From NCBI RefSeq assembly GCF_001682865.1, contig NZ_MAQX01000022.1, positions 372,001 to 436,000 of the forward strand: 64,000 bases of DNA, given 5' to 3'. The first letter of the stretch is position 1. Every line of letters starts with the position of its first letter. The translations under genes and the position numbers were made by a program. Below, piece after piece: positions 63,544 to 64,000 of this stretch. Source of the stretch: Bacillus sp. FJAT-26390. GTDB lineage: Bacteria > Bacillota > Bacilli > Paenibacillales > Paenibacillaceae. The notes beneath the pieces were generated by a model, which was not told where the DNA came from, did no database searches, and worked only from the letters and a program-made list of their open reading frames with translations.

Positions 63544-64000
63544 ATGAAAATACATTATTTTGATCATGCCGCCACTACCCCTATGCATCCAAGCGTTGCA
63601 AGCACGATGCTTGAGCTCATGCAGGGACCTGGAGGCAATTCATCGAGCATGCACGCTCTTGGACGAGCTGCGAAGCAGCAGCTTAACCGTGCGCGCGACT
63701 CCATTGCTGCTGCCCTTGGCTGCAAGCCGGGAGAGCTATTGTTCACATCAGGCGGAACCGAAAGCGACAACGCTGCTTTGATCGGCGCTGCAAGAGCGCA
63801 GCGCAAGCGGGGCAAATCGCATATTATAACTTCAGCTGGCGAGCATCACGCCGTTCTGCATACCTGCGAATGGCTGGCTAAGGAAGAAGGCTTCACCTTG
63901 ACGGTGCTTCCATTAGATAACAGCGGCCGTACTTCGCCTGAGCTCGTGCAAGCGGCGATTACGCCGGAAACGGGACTCATCAGCATTATGCACGGCAATA
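63544..64000 (+). CDS. iscS: Cysteine desulfurase (partial, runs off the window)
   Basis: The first 152 residues of a NifS/IscS-type PLP enzyme: YFDHAATTPMHPSV at the start, FTSGGTESDNAALIG near residue 68 and the EHHAVLHTCEWL block near 100 that includes the His stacking on PLP. The enzyme takes sulfur from cysteine for tRNA thiolation or Fe-S clusters. Adjacent mnmA is a probable acceptor. AAAGGAAG is the ribosome binding site. The catalytic Lys and Cys lie beyond the window. Confidence 0.93.
   Translation, partial: MKIHYFDHAATTPMHPSVASTMLELMQGPGGNSSSMHALGRAAKQQLNRARDSIAAALGCKPGELLFTSGGTESDNAALIGAARAQRKRGKSHIITSAGEHHAVLHTCEWLAKEEGFTLTVLPLDNSGRTSPELVQAAITPETGLISIMHGN

Overview
The window is a stretch of core chromosome from an endospore-forming Gram-positive bacterium, most likely a Paenibacillus or close relative (inference). 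The evidence is a dense set of sporulation genes (spoVID, a spoIIB-type SPOR gene, spoIVFA/FB, spo0B, safA, bofC, a spoIID-like gene, spoVB), T-box leaders, strong purine-rich ribosome binding sites with many GTG and TTG starts, and a gene order that follows the Bacillus subtilis hemL to cymR/iscS region almost gene by gene. Departures from B. subtilis are a true ruvC in front of ruvAB, an RNase E/G gene in front of rplU, rodA behind minCD, separate secD and secF instead of one fused gene, and murC behind folC. I see no prophage, insertion sequence, CRISPR array, rRNA or tRNA.

Layout. 1-8.5 kb: the end of hemL, an RluA-type pseudouridine synthase, spoVID, then T-box-controlled valS, folC and murC. 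8.5-9.07 kb: a gene-free spacer holding four copies of a 25-nt dyad repeat. 9.07-19.4 kb: the division, shape and sporulation cluster (spoIIB-like, a DUF4321 gene, maf, radC, mreBCD, minCD, rodA, spoIVFA, spoIVFB). 19.4-24.2 kb: rng, rplU-prp-rpmA, spo0B-obg. 24.3-27.9 kb: pheB-hom-thrB-pheA. 28.1-31.1 kb: safA and bofC. 31.2-38.6 kb: ruvCAB, a DCC-family gene, a spoIID-like gene, queA, tgt, yajC. 38.6-44.3 kb: yrzE (minus), yrbG, spoVB (minus), comN, secD, secF. 44.4-51.1 kb: a CDF-family membrane protein, recJ, apt, relA, dtd and a small unknown gene. 51.3-57.9 kb: T-box-controlled hisS-aspS, tcdA, a YdeI-type gene, rarA. 58-64 kb: copC-copD (minus), a CNNM/CorC-type gene, mnmA (minus), cymR and the start of iscS.

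How the genes work together. Most of the window couples growth (tRNA charging and modification, ribosomal proteins, secretion, folate and murein precursors) with cell shape and septum placement and with the sporulation programme. Spo0B feeds the phosphorelay. SpoVID and SafA build the coat. BofC and SpoIVFA/FB form the checkpoint for pro-sigma-K processing. SpoVB and the SpoIID-like and SpoIIB-like proteins act on murein.

The most unusual signal is a family of paired hairpins found at three loci (before rpmA, ruvC and the CDF gene). Each locus has two tandem modules sharing a TGCTTACGAAG-type linker. The stem sequence is identical within a locus but different between loci, so the pairing is conserved while the sequence is not. 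The second hairpin ends 2 to 4 nt before the Shine-Dalgarno sequence of the next gene.
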